DNA from: Myxococcales bacterium
GTDB taxonomy: Bacteria; Myxococcota_A; Bradymonadia; Bradymonadales; GCA-2716585
DNA: 64,000 nt
Assembly (NCBI GenBank): GCA_002716585.1
Contig: PBBL01000013.1
Span: 1-64,000, forward strand
Reading direction: 5' to 3'
The first letter of the stretch is position 1, and the number at the start of each line of letters is the position of its first letter. Below the pieces are notes generated by a model. That model ran no database searches and was not told the origin of the DNA. It saw only the letters and a list, made by a program, of their open reading frames with translations. The translations under genes and the position numbers were made by a program. Positions 52,582 through 61,700 of the stretch are shown here, in pieces.

Positions 52582-53988
52582 CTACTTGCCGACGCAGAAC
52601 TCCGAGAAGATCCGGTTGAGGAGCATGTCCGTGGTCACCCGGCCCACGATGGCGCCGGTCGCCTCCAGGGCGAGCCGAAGATCGAGGGCGATGAACTCAT
52701 GGCTCATGCCGTCCTCGGTGGCGCGGTAGGCGCGCTCGGTCGCCTCGATCGCCTCCATCAGGGCGGCGCGGTGGCGTTGGCGCGTGATGATCGCGCCCTC
52801 CTCGGGGGGGCGGAGGCGGGCTCGGGCGACGTTGGCGATCGCGTCGAGCAGCGGCTCGGGGGTGGCGGTGAGCGTCTGGCCGTCGGGGCGGACCAGCGAG
52901 GTGGTGACCGCCGCGTGCGGGGTGAGCGCGGCGGCGAGGTCGAGGGCCGCGGGCGAGAGGCGTTGCTCCTGATCGGCCTTGTTGAGGACGAGGAGCAGCT
53001 CGCCGGGGAGCCCCGCGATGGCCTGGAGTTCGTCCTCGGTGGGGTCGAGCGGATCCGAGAGGTCGACGACCCAGAGGACGATGTCGGCGCGGGCGGCCTG
53101 AGCGCGGGAGCGCTCGACGCCGATCGCCTCGACCTGATCGAGGGCGTCGCGCAGCCCGGCGGTGTCGATCAGGCGCAGCGCGACCCCCTGCACCAGGACC
53201 AGCTCCTCAAGGTAGTCGCGGGTGGTGCCCGGGGTGTCGGTGACGATGGCGCGAGGTTGGCCGCAGAGGAGGTTGAAGAGGGTGGACTTGCCCGCGTTGG
53301 GGCGGCCGAGGATGACCACGCGGACCCCGTCTCGGAGCTGGCGCCCGGCGTCGAAGTTGCCCAGCAGGCGCCGCGAGCGGGTCAGGACACGATCGAGGCG
53401 CCCGAGGAGCGCGTCGGCGTCGAGCTGATAGACGTGCTCCTCGGTGCTGAAGTCGATCGCCGCCTCGGTGAGGGTGGTGGCGATCGTCAGCTCCTCCTGA
53501 AGCGCGGCGATGGTGTGCCCGAGCGAGCCGCTGAGGTGGTCCTGGGCGAGCGCGAGGGCGGCCTCGGTGCTCGCGTGGATGATGTCGGCGACCGCCTCGG
53601 CCTGGGTGAGGTCGAGCCGACCGTTGAGGAACGCGCGCTGGGTGAACTCGCCGGGGGCGGCGGGGGTGGCGCCTGCGTCACAGACGGCGGTGAGCAGGCG
53701 CCGCATGTTGATGGCGCCGCCGTGTCCTTGAAGCTCGAAGACGTCCTCGGCGGTGTAGCTGCGAGGCGCGGGCATCCAAGCGGCGAGCACCTCGTCGAGG
53801 TGCGCGTCGGGGCGCTTCGGGTGGACGGCGTGGGTGAGCAGCAGGCGGTGCGCGGGGAGCGGGTGGGGCAGGTCGGGGCAGACCGCGCGGAGGATCGAGC
53901 GGGCGTCAGGCCCCGAGGCGCGCACGATGCCCACCCCGCCCTGTCCAGGGGGGGTGGCGATGGCGGCGATGGTGGTGGGGCCGACCAT
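52582..53988 (-). CDS. mnmE: tRNA U34 modification GTPase MnmE
   Basis: This 468-residue protein has the three MnmE regions. The N-terminal tetrahydrofolate-binding domain includes TIAAIATPPGQGGVGIVRASG and FELQGHGG. A helical domain surrounds a GTPase with GRPNAGKSTLFN, DTPGTTRDY and NKAD, and the C-terminus is the invariant FC(V)GK. With MnmG it makes the cmnm5 modification at tRNA wobble uridine. It sits 5 bases after khpB in the rpmH-rnpA-yidD-yidC-khpB-mnmE block, the standard arrangement. The partner mnmG is not in this window. Confidence 0.97.
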   Translation of the reverse strand: MVGPTTIAAIATPPGQGGVGIVRASGPDARSILRAVCPDLPHPLPAHRLLLTHAVHPKRPDAHLDEVLAAWMPAPRSYTAEDVFELQGHGGAINMRRLLTAVCDAGATPAAPGEFTQRAFLNGRLDLTQAEAVADIIHASTEAALALAQDHLSGSLGHTIAALQEELTIATTLTEAAIDFSTEEHVYQLDADALLGRLDRVLTRSRRLLGNFDAGRQLRDGVRVVILGRPNAGKSTLFNLLCGQPRAIVTDTPGTTRDYLEELVLVQGVALRLIDTAGLRDALDQVEAIGVERSRAQAARADIVLWVVDLSDPLDPTEDELQAIAGLPGELLLVLNKADQEQRLSPAALDLAAALTPHAAVTTSLVRPDGQTLTATPEPLLDAIANVARARLRPPEEGAIITRQRHRAALMEAIEATERAYRATEDGMSHEFIALDLRLALEATGAIVGRVTTDMLLNRIFSEFCVGK

Positions 53989-53993
53989 GGCGC

Positions 53994-54473
53994 TCAGGTC
54001 GTGGTGATCTTGAGGCGCCGGAACGGGCCGAAGCCCTCGCTCTCGGTCTTGACCTTCCTGTCACCTTCAAGCGCGAGGTGAACGGCGCGGCGGTCGACGG
54101 AGTTGATGCCGACGACGGTGATGTTCTTGTCGAGGTCGGTGGCCTTCTCCGAGAGCCACGCGGCGAACCCCTCCAGCTGCTCGGAGCGGCGCTCGCGGTG
54201 GCCGCCCGCGTCGAGGCTGAGCTTCTTGAAGGGGCGCTGGTTGGGGAACAGCACCTGCTGCAGGACGGCCCGCAGGGCGTTGAGCCCCGACGGGGTGAGC
54301 CCCTGCGTGATGAAGGCGTCCGCGCCCGGGCCGACGATGTTCACGTGGATGTTGGAGTCGGTCTCATCGATCTCGACGTTGGCGTCGAGGTCCATGCGCT
54401 CAAACAGGCCCTGGAGCCAGTCGGTCGCCCGATCGGTGAGGCGCTCGTCGCTCTTGGATCTGGAGTTGCTCAT
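53994..54473 (-). CDS. khpB: RNA-binding protein KhpB/Jag (KH + R3H, no Jag-N domain)
   Basis: This 159-residue protein has a divergent KH domain (about 25-95, with NIVGPGADAFITQGLTPSGLNALRAVLQQ in place of the canonical GKRG loop). An R3H domain near the C-terminus includes VDRRAVHLAL and ends in RRLKITTT. The position between yidC and mnmE is diagnostic for Jag. Unlike Firmicute Jag it lacks the N-terminal membrane-tethering Jag-N domain, which is common in other phyla. It likely binds RNA with KhpA, which was not found here. Confidence 0.9.
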   Translation of the reverse strand: MSNSRSKSDERLTDRATDWLQGLFERMDLDANVEIDETDSNIHVNIVGPGADAFITQGLTPSGLNALRAVLQQVLFPNQRPFKKLSLDAGGHRERRSEQLEGFAAWLSEKATDLDKNITVVGINSVDRRAVHLALEGDRKVKTESEGFGPFRRLKITTT

Positions 54474-54526
54474 GTCACGGTCCTTGTTGTGGCCCGGGCC
54501 GCGCTGGCCCGGGCGAAGTGGTCGGC

Positions 54527-56185
54527 TCAGGCCTTGGCGGCCTTGGGCGTGTCGTCGGAGCTGGAGGTCTTACGGATGTAGTACTGCTGCGTGATCCCGA
54601 GGAGGACGCTGACGAAGATGTACAGCGCGAGCCCCGAGGGGAGGACGAAGGTGAAGACGGAGAACATGACGGGCATGGCGTACATGACGTACTTCATCTG
54701 CTCGTTCTGCGCCGTCTGGGGCATCAAGAGCTGCTGGCCGACCATGGCGAAGCCGACCAGGATCGGGAGCACGAAGTAGGGGTCGGGCGCCGACAGGTCG
54801 GTGTACCAGCCGAAGAAGTTGGCGTGGTACAGCTCGACCGAGCTGTAGATCGTGCGGTAGAGGGCGAAGAAGATGGGGATCTGAAGCATCTGCGGGAGGC
54901 AGCCGAAGGGGCTGACGTTCTCCTGCTTGTAGAGCTTCATCATCTCCTCTTGCATCTTCATCTGATCGTTCGCGTACTTCTCGCGGATCTCCTGCATCGG
55001 CTCCTGGATGCGGCGCAGCCCCTCCATGCTCTTGAAGGACTTGTGGTTGATGGGGAAGAGCAGGGTGCGCAGGAAGACGGTCAGGAGGATGATGGCGATG
55101 CCCCAGTTGCCGGTCCAGCCGTGAAAGAGGACGAGGACCCAGCGGATGGGGCGGCAGAGGAACTCAAAGAGGCCGTAGTCGATGGAGCGCTCCAGCTCGA
55201 CGCCGAAGGTGGCCATCTGCTCGGTGGACTTGGGACCCATGTAGGAGGTGAGGGCCCAGGACTTCTTCTCGCCGGGGGCGATGTTGAAGTCGCCGAGGTT
55301 CAGTTGGGTGCGGAGGTAGTCCTTGTCGACGAGGTCGAAGGCGCAGGAGGCGAAGGGCTCGTCCTTGGAGATGACGGAGGTGATGAAGTAGCGCGAGTCC
55401 ACGCCGCCCCAGGCGATCGGCCCGGCGAAGCGGGGCTTCTCGCTGGCGTCTTCGGCGCCCGCGCGCTCGATGCCGTCCTCGGTGACGAAGCAGATCGACT
55501 CGGTGATGTCGGGGATGGGGTTGAAGAGGGACCACTCGCCGGAGCCCGCGGCCTGCTTGCCGTACATGACGAGGTTGAGGGTGTCGGTGAGGTTGGCGCG
55601 GTCCTGGGTGTTGGTGATCGTCAGCTCGACCTTGAAGCTGTTGGGGGCGTCGCTGTCGTGGGAGAAGCGCTTGTCGAGGAGGAAGCGCCCGCCGGGGTCG
55701 GTGTAGCGAAGGAGGACGCCCTGGTCGTCCTTGGAGACGACCTTGTACATCGCCTCCTCGGCGAGCGTGGCGGGCTGGCCCATGGTGAGGGTGAAGGGCA
55801 TGTGCTTGAGCCCGCCCTCATCCTCGATGGGCAGGAGCATGTTGCCGCGAGGCTGGTATTGCTCCGGCTGGAGGACGACGAAGGACTGGAGGCGCCCGCC
55901 GACGTTGGTGAGGCTGGCGTCGTAGTTGGGGCTCTTGAACTCGACCACCTCGGGGTCGATCTTCTCGACCTGGACGGGCTTGGGCGTCGCCGTGTCCTGC
56001 CCGGTGGTGGTGGTGGCGGCGGTGGCGCCGCCGGTGGTGGCCGAGGTGCCGTCGGCGCCGCCGGTGGTGGCGGTGGTGGCGGGCATGTTGGCCATATCTT
56101 CGGGCTGGGGGCCGAAGTAGGACTGCCAGACAAAGAGCACAGCCAGGCTCAGGGCAATGGCTAGGATGACCCGTTGTTGTTCCAT
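54527..56185 (-). CDS. yidC: Membrane protein insertase YidC
   Basis: This 552-residue protein has the Gram-negative YidC layout. An N-terminal membrane anchor (VILAIALSLAVLFVWQSYF) is followed by an Ala/Thr-rich linker and a large periplasmic beta-domain to about residue 340. Five conserved membrane segments follow, including NWGIAIILLTVFLRTLLFPINHK, the cytoplasmic coiled-coil (SMEGLRRIQEPMQEIREKY) and the FGCLPQMLQIPIFFALYR segment. The C-terminus is short and polar, ending in KAAKA. It inserts Sec-dependent and Sec-independent inner-membrane proteins. The linker Ala/Thr/Gly repeats (about 37-65) are unusually long. Confidence 0.97.
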   Translation of the reverse strand: MEQQRVILAIALSLAVLFVWQSYFGPQPEDMANMPATTATTGGADGTSATTGGATAATTTTGQDTATPKPVQVEKIDPEVVEFKSPNYDASLTNVGGRLQSFVVLQPEQYQPRGNMLLPIEDEGGLKHMPFTLTMGQPATLAEEAMYKVVSKDDQGVLLRYTDPGGRFLLDKRFSHDSDAPNSFKVELTITNTQDRANLTDTLNLVMYGKQAAGSGEWSLFNPIPDITESICFVTEDGIERAGAEDASEKPRFAGPIAWGGVDSRYFITSVISKDEPFASCAFDLVDKDYLRTQLNLGDFNIAPGEKKSWALTSYMGPKSTEQMATFGVELERSIDYGLFEFLCRPIRWVLVLFHGWTGNWGIAIILLTVFLRTLLFPINHKSFKSMEGLRRIQEPMQEIREKYANDQMKMQEEMMKLYKQENVSPFGCLPQMLQIPIFFALYRTIYSSVELYHANFFGWYTDLSAPDPYFVLPILVGFAMVGQQLLMPQTAQNEQMKYVMYAMPVMFSVFTFVLPSGLALYIFVSVLLGITQQYYIRKTSSSDDTPKAAKA

Positions 56186-56227
56186 GTGACATTCAAACCT
56201 TGTGTTGGCCCGGCCTGGTGGTGGGCG

Positions 56228-56530
56228 TCAGGGGACGGGGTCATAGCCTCCCGGATGAAAGGGGTGACACCGCATGATGCGCTTGAAGCCCATGTAGCTG
56301 CCTCGAAACGCACCGTACTTCACGATGGCCTGCCGGGTATATTCGGAGCACGAGGGTGTGTACCGACACACGGGCGGCTTGAGGGGAGAGATATTCACCT
56401 GGTAGAAGCGGACAAGGAGAACAAACATGCGCGCCAGGAAACCAGGTCGCGGCGCGAGCGCGGTCGTACTGGATCCGTCCCCGTCGCTGGGTGATTCAGG
56501 AGGGGTCTGGTCGGAGTGTTGAGCGCACAT
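56228..56530 (-). CDS. yidD: Membrane protein insertion efficiency factor YidD
   Basis: This 100-residue protein contains the whole YidD signature: [30 protein letters not shown], then [24 protein letters not shown]. Three conserved cysteines are present. About 30 polar residues precede the conserved core. It assists YidC-dependent insertion and sits between rnpA and yidC as usual, 9 bases after rnpA. Confidence 0.95.
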   Translation of the reverse strand: MCAQHSDQTPPESPSDGDGSSTTALAPRPGFLARMFVLLVRFYQVNISPLKPPVCRYTPSCSEYTRQAIVKYGAFRGSYMGFKRIMRCHPFHPGGYDPVP

Positions 56531-56539
56531 GGGTCTGGT

Positions 56540-57022
56540 TCACGTCCGGTCGGTCTGGTCCCGAGGGTTGTCGCCTCTGCGGTGGTTCCTACGACCGCGC
56601 CGTCTCTGGGTGGCGCGGTTGGTGCCGGTGAGCGCCTGCTCGCGCAGCTCCTCGAAGGAGGTCTGCGCCGCGGCGCTGCGGGCGATCCAGACGACGTCCC
56701 AGCCCTGGGGGAGCGCGGCCTTGTTGCAACGGAAGATCTCACGCAGGCGGCGCTTGACCGAGTTCCGTACGACCGCGTTGCCCACCTTGCGGCTGACAGT
56801 AATACCGACGCGCGTCCAGGGTTGTTCCCCACGGACCAGGATGATCACGAGCGCTGGGGTGACGTAGCGTCGCCCCCGGCGTTGGGTTCGGGTGAACTCA
56901 TGAGGCCGGAGCAGGCGCTCGACCTTGCGCAGGCGTTGATCGGCGGTGAACGGGTGAGGGGACGCGTCACAGGCAGGGCGGGTGTCTTTGGTGGACGGAT
57001 CGCCCTTGGCGCGCTGCGACAT
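56540..57022 (-). CDS. rnpA: Ribonuclease P protein component
   Basis: This 160-residue protein has the RnpA core: LRKVERLLRPHEFTRTQRRG, VGITVSRKVGNAVVRNSVKRRLREIFR (the RNR RNA-binding segment) and DVVWIAR-x-AA. An N-terminal extension of about 25 residues and a C-terminal Arg-rich tail (RRRGRRNHRRG) lie beyond the normal fold. It binds the RNase P RNA to mature tRNA 5' ends. The gene lies 25 bases after rpmH. An earlier start inside the extension cannot be excluded. Confidence 0.95.
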   Translation of the reverse strand: MSQRAKGDPSTKDTRPACDASPHPFTADQRLRKVERLLRPHEFTRTQRRGRRYVTPALVIILVRGEQPWTRVGITVSRKVGNAVVRNSVKRRLREIFRCNKAALPQGWDVVWIARSAAAQTSFEELREQALTGTNRATQRRRGRRNHRRGDNPRDQTDRT

Positions 57023-57047
57023 GCGAGTCCCTCAGCAACCGGCGCGC

Positions 57048-57197
57048 TTACTTGCGGTGGGTGTCGACCGCGAGGCTCTTGCGGCCCTTGCGGCGACGGG
57101 ACGCGAGGACCTTGCGGCCGCCGCGGCTCTTGGACCGGGCGCGGAAACCGTGGCTGCGCTTACGCTTGATTCGGCTGGGCTGGTACGTCCGCTTCAT
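57048..57197 (-). CDS. rpmH: 50S ribosomal protein L34
   Basis: This 49-residue protein was found by reading the minus strand from ATG 57197 (TAA at 57050-57048). It begins [20 protein letters not shown], continues with [20 protein letters not shown] and ends SLAVDTHRK, a full-length L34. It is first in the block rpmH-rnpA-yidD-yidC-khpB-mnmE. The AT-richer upstream stretch 57198-57300 should contain its promoter (ATATTGCATAA on the minus strand near 57240-57260), but a clear -35/-10 pair was not assigned. Confidence 0.97.
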   Translation of the reverse strand: MKRTYQPSRIKRKRSHGFRARSKSRGGRKVLASRRRKGRKSLAVDTHRK

Positions 57198-57442
57198 GAC
57201 TGAACCTCATTTTGTACTGCAGCGTGCACAAGACCCCAAAAGGCTTATGCAATATGAACTCGTTAATCCATACATCGCGCCTGCGCGCTGTTGCCCGACA
57301 GGGACAAGCAAGCGACAAGCCCCGGGTTTGTAGAATAGACCGGGTCGGCTGTCAAGTCCGCGTTGGCTGACTGGTGCGCCCCGTTGATCTTGTGTTAAGA
57401 CCGGAGCCGGGTAGAGCACGAGATGCATGAGGAGGGCTGAGC

Positions 57443-58597
57443 ATGAGTCGGCCGAAGTTGAGCGCAGCGTTGTGGGGCTGCGCAGTCTTCGCGGTGGCGC
57501 TTCTGTCGGGCTGCGGCACGTCGCCCGATCACCGAGGGGGACCCGTGGCGACGAGCGCCTCGGTCGAGGACCCTCGCGAGTCGGCGCGCGCGAAGGCGGA
57601 GGCGGAGTTCGGCCCGAGCGCGCTGCCCGGGGGGGACTTCTGGCCCGGGCCGAGCGCCGAGCGGGTGGCCGTGACCGACGCGGTCTGGACGCGGGGCGGG
57701 GAGCTGGTCGTCGGGTACGCCGACGGCCTCGTCGCTCGGGTCTCGCCCGAGCGCCGCGAGGTGAAGCTGCTGCGCCTCAAGGCCCCCGTCCAGCAGCTCT
57801 CGCCCACCGGCGAGCTGGCGCTGGTGGCCACCGAGCCGCCGTCGCTGCTCCACCTGACCAACGGCGAGATCCTCTTGAACCTCAACCAGGTCCAGGTGGT
57901 CGAGGGCAGCGCCTTCACTCCGGACGGCGCGCTGTGGTTCGTGGCGGACAACGCCAACCAGATACACGTCTGGAGTCGCGAGCGGCTGATGGCCCCGCGG
58001 ACCGGCGAGGACATCCGCGACGTGCTGCGTCGGGAGCTGCCGGACTACTCGGCGACCTTTGAGTCGGTCAAGGCGCCGCTGTTGGGCGGCGGCGTGTCGC
58101 AGCTGATGTTCTCCGATACGGACGGCACGATCTACCGCTGGGACACGAAGGAGCAGGAGATCTGGGCGATCGTGCGCCTGCCCGGCGTCATTCAGTCGGT
58201 GTCGATCGCCTCGGCGTTCATCGCGGTGACCTCCGACAAGGGCCAGATGCGCTTGATCGAGCAGTCGGCCAACACGCTGCTCCCGTGGACCTACAAGGCG
58301 ACCGGATCGTGGGTGGCGCTCCTCATCGGGGACGCTGAGCCTGTCGTCGCGCTGGTGGACGGTGGCGAGCTGTCGCTGCGGGAGAGCGCGACAGGCGCGC
58401 AGCGGTGGAGCCGCCCCTTCCCCTCAACAGGCTGCGGGGTGTTCGCCCGCTCGGTGAAGCAGCCGATCGCGCTGTGCGCCGACGGCGTCCTGGCGCTGAT
58501 CGACCCGACCTCCGGGGCGCTTCAATCGACGTTGCAGAACCGGGGCGGCCAGCTCATCTGGTTGGATCCTGACGGAGCGAGCCTCATCCCGCGTTGA
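57443..58597 (+). CDS. Lipoprotein with predicted beta-propeller domain
   Basis: This is a 384-residue protein with a signal ending LLSG-Cys24. From about 65 onward it shows repeated four-strand blade-like segments such as ELVVGYADGLVARVSPE, ELALVATEPPSLLHLTNGE, SQLMFSDTDGTIYRWDTKE, AVTSDKGQMRLIEQ and VLALIDPTSGALQS. These resemble WD/PQQ-type propeller repeats, as in BamB-like or stress-type lipoproteins. It is probably a periplasmic or outer-membrane-anchored scaffold. The exact family is not named. ATG 57443 is preceded by GAGGAGGG. Confidence 0.8.
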   Translation: MSRPKLSAALWGCAVFAVALLSGCGTSPDHRGGPVATSASVEDPRESARAKAEAEFGPSALPGGDFWPGPSAERVAVTDAVWTRGGELVVGYADGLVARVSPERREVKLLRLKAPVQQLSPTGELALVATEPPSLLHLTNGEILLNLNQVQVVEGSAFTPDGALWFVADNANQIHVWSRERLMAPRTGEDIRDVLRRELPDYSATFESVKAPLLGGGVSQLMFSDTDGTIYRWDTKEQEIWAIVRLPGVIQSVSIASAFIAVTSDKGQMRLIEQSANTLLPWTYKATGSWVALLIGDAEPVVALVDGGELSLRESATGAQRWSRPFPSTGCGVFARSVKQPIALCADGVLALIDPTSGALQSTLQNRGGQLIWLDPDGASLIPR

Positions 58598-58635
58598 GGC
58601 AGCCAGGCGTGCAGCCCCTGGACCGCCTCGCGTCC

Positions 58636-58665
58636 TTGCGCGTGGGGCGCCGATCGGCCTATCTT
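58636..58665 (+). promoter_or_regulatory. Candidate promoter of the FG-GAP lipoprotein gene
   Basis: TTGCGC (58636-58641) is followed after 18 bases by TATCTT (58660-58665), giving a fair sigma70-like pair about 45 bases before ATG 58711. A second in-frame ATG at 58669 lies at the presumed transcription start, which argues against its use. Confidence 0.4.
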
Positions 58666-58710
58666 CTTATGGAGTCTGTGGATGGAGTCGCTGTGTGGGG
58701 GAATCAGACC

Positions 58711-61700
58711 ATGGGAACTCTGTTGCGTGGCGTTGGATGTCTCGGCCTGGTCGGTGTGATCCTCACGCTTGGCCCGGGCTGCTTCACGGACTGGGATGAT
58801 TACCGCGGCGTCGAGTCTGGCGAAGACTCCGGCGGCGGCGCGTCCGACGACGCGGGCGCCCAGGACTCAGGTGAGGCGGACACGGGCGAGCCGGAGGCGG
58901 ACTCCGCCTCATCCGAGGACACCGGCGCCTCGCCCGACGCCGACTCAGGCGAAGCGGACACCTCCATGGACGACACGACCTCGGGGGACACGGCGGACAC
59001 CGCCACACCCGACACGGAGGTCGAAGACACGGGCGTGGACGCGGAGGAGGACGTCGCGAACGACGCCACGCCGGACACCGCCCCCGAAGACACCAGCGAG
59101 CCCGACACGGCGCCGCCCTGGGACTGCGCGACCTTCGCGTTGCCCAAGGACGCCTTCTACGTCCACGCGCTCCACACCACCGCCGTCACCGCGACCGGTG
59201 GCAGCGGCGCGTACCGTTGGAGCTTCCCCGAAGGGGGCAACCTCAGCGGCGCCATCCTCGACCAGGAGTCGGGCAGCTACCTCGCTGGAGAGGTCGTTGG
59301 CGTGGCCGACGCGATCGAGGTGGTGGACGTGGAGTGCGGCGCGACGCTCACGGCGCAGGTCCACGTCGTGCCTGACGCCCGAATCGAGCCGCCCGCGCTG
59401 GAGATCCCGCCCAACACCGACTTCTGCTTTGAGGTCGTCGGCGGCAGCGGCTCGGTGATCGGGGATCAGGCGCATGCCTGGGTCCTGGTGCAGGAGGGCT
59501 CGGGGGTGGGGATCGCGCTGGACGAGGAGGGGTGCTACCGCTCCGGTGAGGTGGTCGGGACCGACATCATCCAGGCCGAGGACCTGGAGACGGGCCGACG
59601 GATGGACGTCTACATCACGGTCACCCGTGACCCGATCGAGGTCAAGCCGTCGTTGAGCCGGGTCATGGTCCCGGCTGGGGAGTCGTTCAGCTTCTCGGTG
59701 GTGGGGGGCTCCTCCTCGTACCGTCTGGAGCACGCGCTGGAGGGGGCGACGGCGTCGCACTCGAGCGACGGGGTGGACTCCATGGTGACGATCGAGGCTG
59801 GGATGATCGGGGGCGACGGGACGCTGCGGATCGTGGACGCGCACCTGCCGAGGTTGGCCGCGGAGGTCGAGGTGTCGATCATGGCGCGCTCCGAGCACCC
59901 GGCCAACCCCTATGGCTCGCTCACGGACGAGTACACGGTGCGCTCGGTTGGGGACATCAACAACGACGGGTACAGCGACGTGGTCCTGGGCGGGCGCCAG
60001 TTCGCGGTCAACGGGTACTACTCGGGCGCGGCCTACGTGTACCTCGGTGGCGCGGGGGGGCTGGAGGCCTCACCCGCCCAGGTGATCCCGGGGGCGTTCC
60101 GCAACCATTACCTGGGTCGAGCGATCGCCTCGGGGGACTTCAACGGGGACGGCTGCCGTGACGTGGCGGTCGGCGCCTGGGGCGGCAACTTCAACGGCGG
60201 TGAGACCGGCGAGGTGCAGCTCTGGATCGGGTGCCAGGAGGAGCTGCCCCCAGCGCGGCTCGACTCCTGGAACGGCCGCCTCGGGGACAACGCCGCCACG
60301 GAGATGGGCGGCCCGCTGCGGCTGTGGAAGACGCTCGTGGGTGAGCAGAACGCGCTGCGCTTCGGGTGGGGCATTACGGTTGGGGACTTTGACAACGATG
60401 GTCGCGATGACCTCGCGGTGTCGGCGCCGATCGCCGAGTCGCCGCTGCGGATCAACCCCAACAACGACAACCCGTACAGCAACGTCGGGCAGATCTTCCT
60501 GTTCACCCACCCCGGGCCGGGCGACGACTGGGAGTTCGGCGAGGCCCCAAAGATGGTCCTGCACGGCGCCTGGCTCACCCCGGAGGGTGATTACGTGGGG
60601 GACAACAACCTGCAAGTCGGCTGGGACATGGCGACCGCTGACGTGAACGGCGACGGGTGCGACGAGCTGCTGGTCGGCTCGGGGCGCGCCGACAACTACT
60701 ATGGCTTCGCGGCGCTGTTCATGTCGGAGGCGGACGCTGGGGCGGCGGGCGGGTGCATGCTGGCCGAGCTGCCCGCGCTGGAGGTCCACTCCGAGCGGGT
60801 GCGCCAGGGTCGGATGGGCTGGAGCGTGGACTTCGGTGACTTCAACGGCGACTGCCGCCCCGATCTCGTGATCAGCGAGCCGCTGATCGCGACCATCGGT
60901 GGCTCCAACACGCAGGCGGGGGCGGTCAATGTGTTCTTCTCCCAGGAGGACTGGGCCCCGGGCGATCAGCGGCGGCTCGTGCAGTCGGAGGCCGACGTCA
61001 TCGTCAACGGCGACGACTGGGATCAGTTCGGGTGGCAGATCGCGGTCGGCGACGTCACCGGCGACGGGATCGATGATCTGTTGGCGGGTTCACGCAACGG
61101 CGAGCACGACGGGACGGCGACCAACATCGGTGAGGTGCGGGTGTACCAGGGGATGATCAGCGCCGAGGGCTGCCAGGGGAGCGTGGGTGAGGAGGAGCCG
61201 GTGTTGACCGAGCTGCACCGGATCATCAACGCGTCGCACCGGGAGCAGGATCTGTACGGCGCCAACCTGATCGTGACCTCGGACATGGACGGAGACGACG
61301 TGTCGGATTGGGCGGTGTTCGCGCCGCGCGGCCCGGGTGAGGACGACCTCGCCGATCTGCGCGATCACACCGGGCGCCTGTACTGGTTCGCCAGCTCGAT
61401 CGAGGCCCCTGTGTTTGAGGACGGCGTGGCGCTGGAGGTCCCCGCGCCGTCGTCGTTGGACTACTTCGGGTGGGACATCGCCTCGGTGGGTGACCTCAAC
61501 CGGGACGGCTACGTCGACTTCGTGGCGGGGATCCCCTACTGGGACCGGGACGAGCCGCGCGAGGGGCAGGGGCCGGTGATGCACGGCTCGGCGGGCGCGG
61601 CGGCCCTCTTCTGGGGCGGCCCGGATGGGCTGCGCGGGACGCCGGACGCGCTGCTCTCGGGCTACCTGGGCCACACCGGGAGCGACCTGATGGGGTACTC

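Noticed and set aside
57198-57442. Replication origin next to rpmH
   Set aside because: The gap is AT-richer but has no cluster of TTATNCACA-like boxes and no dnaA neighbour; evidence is insufficient.
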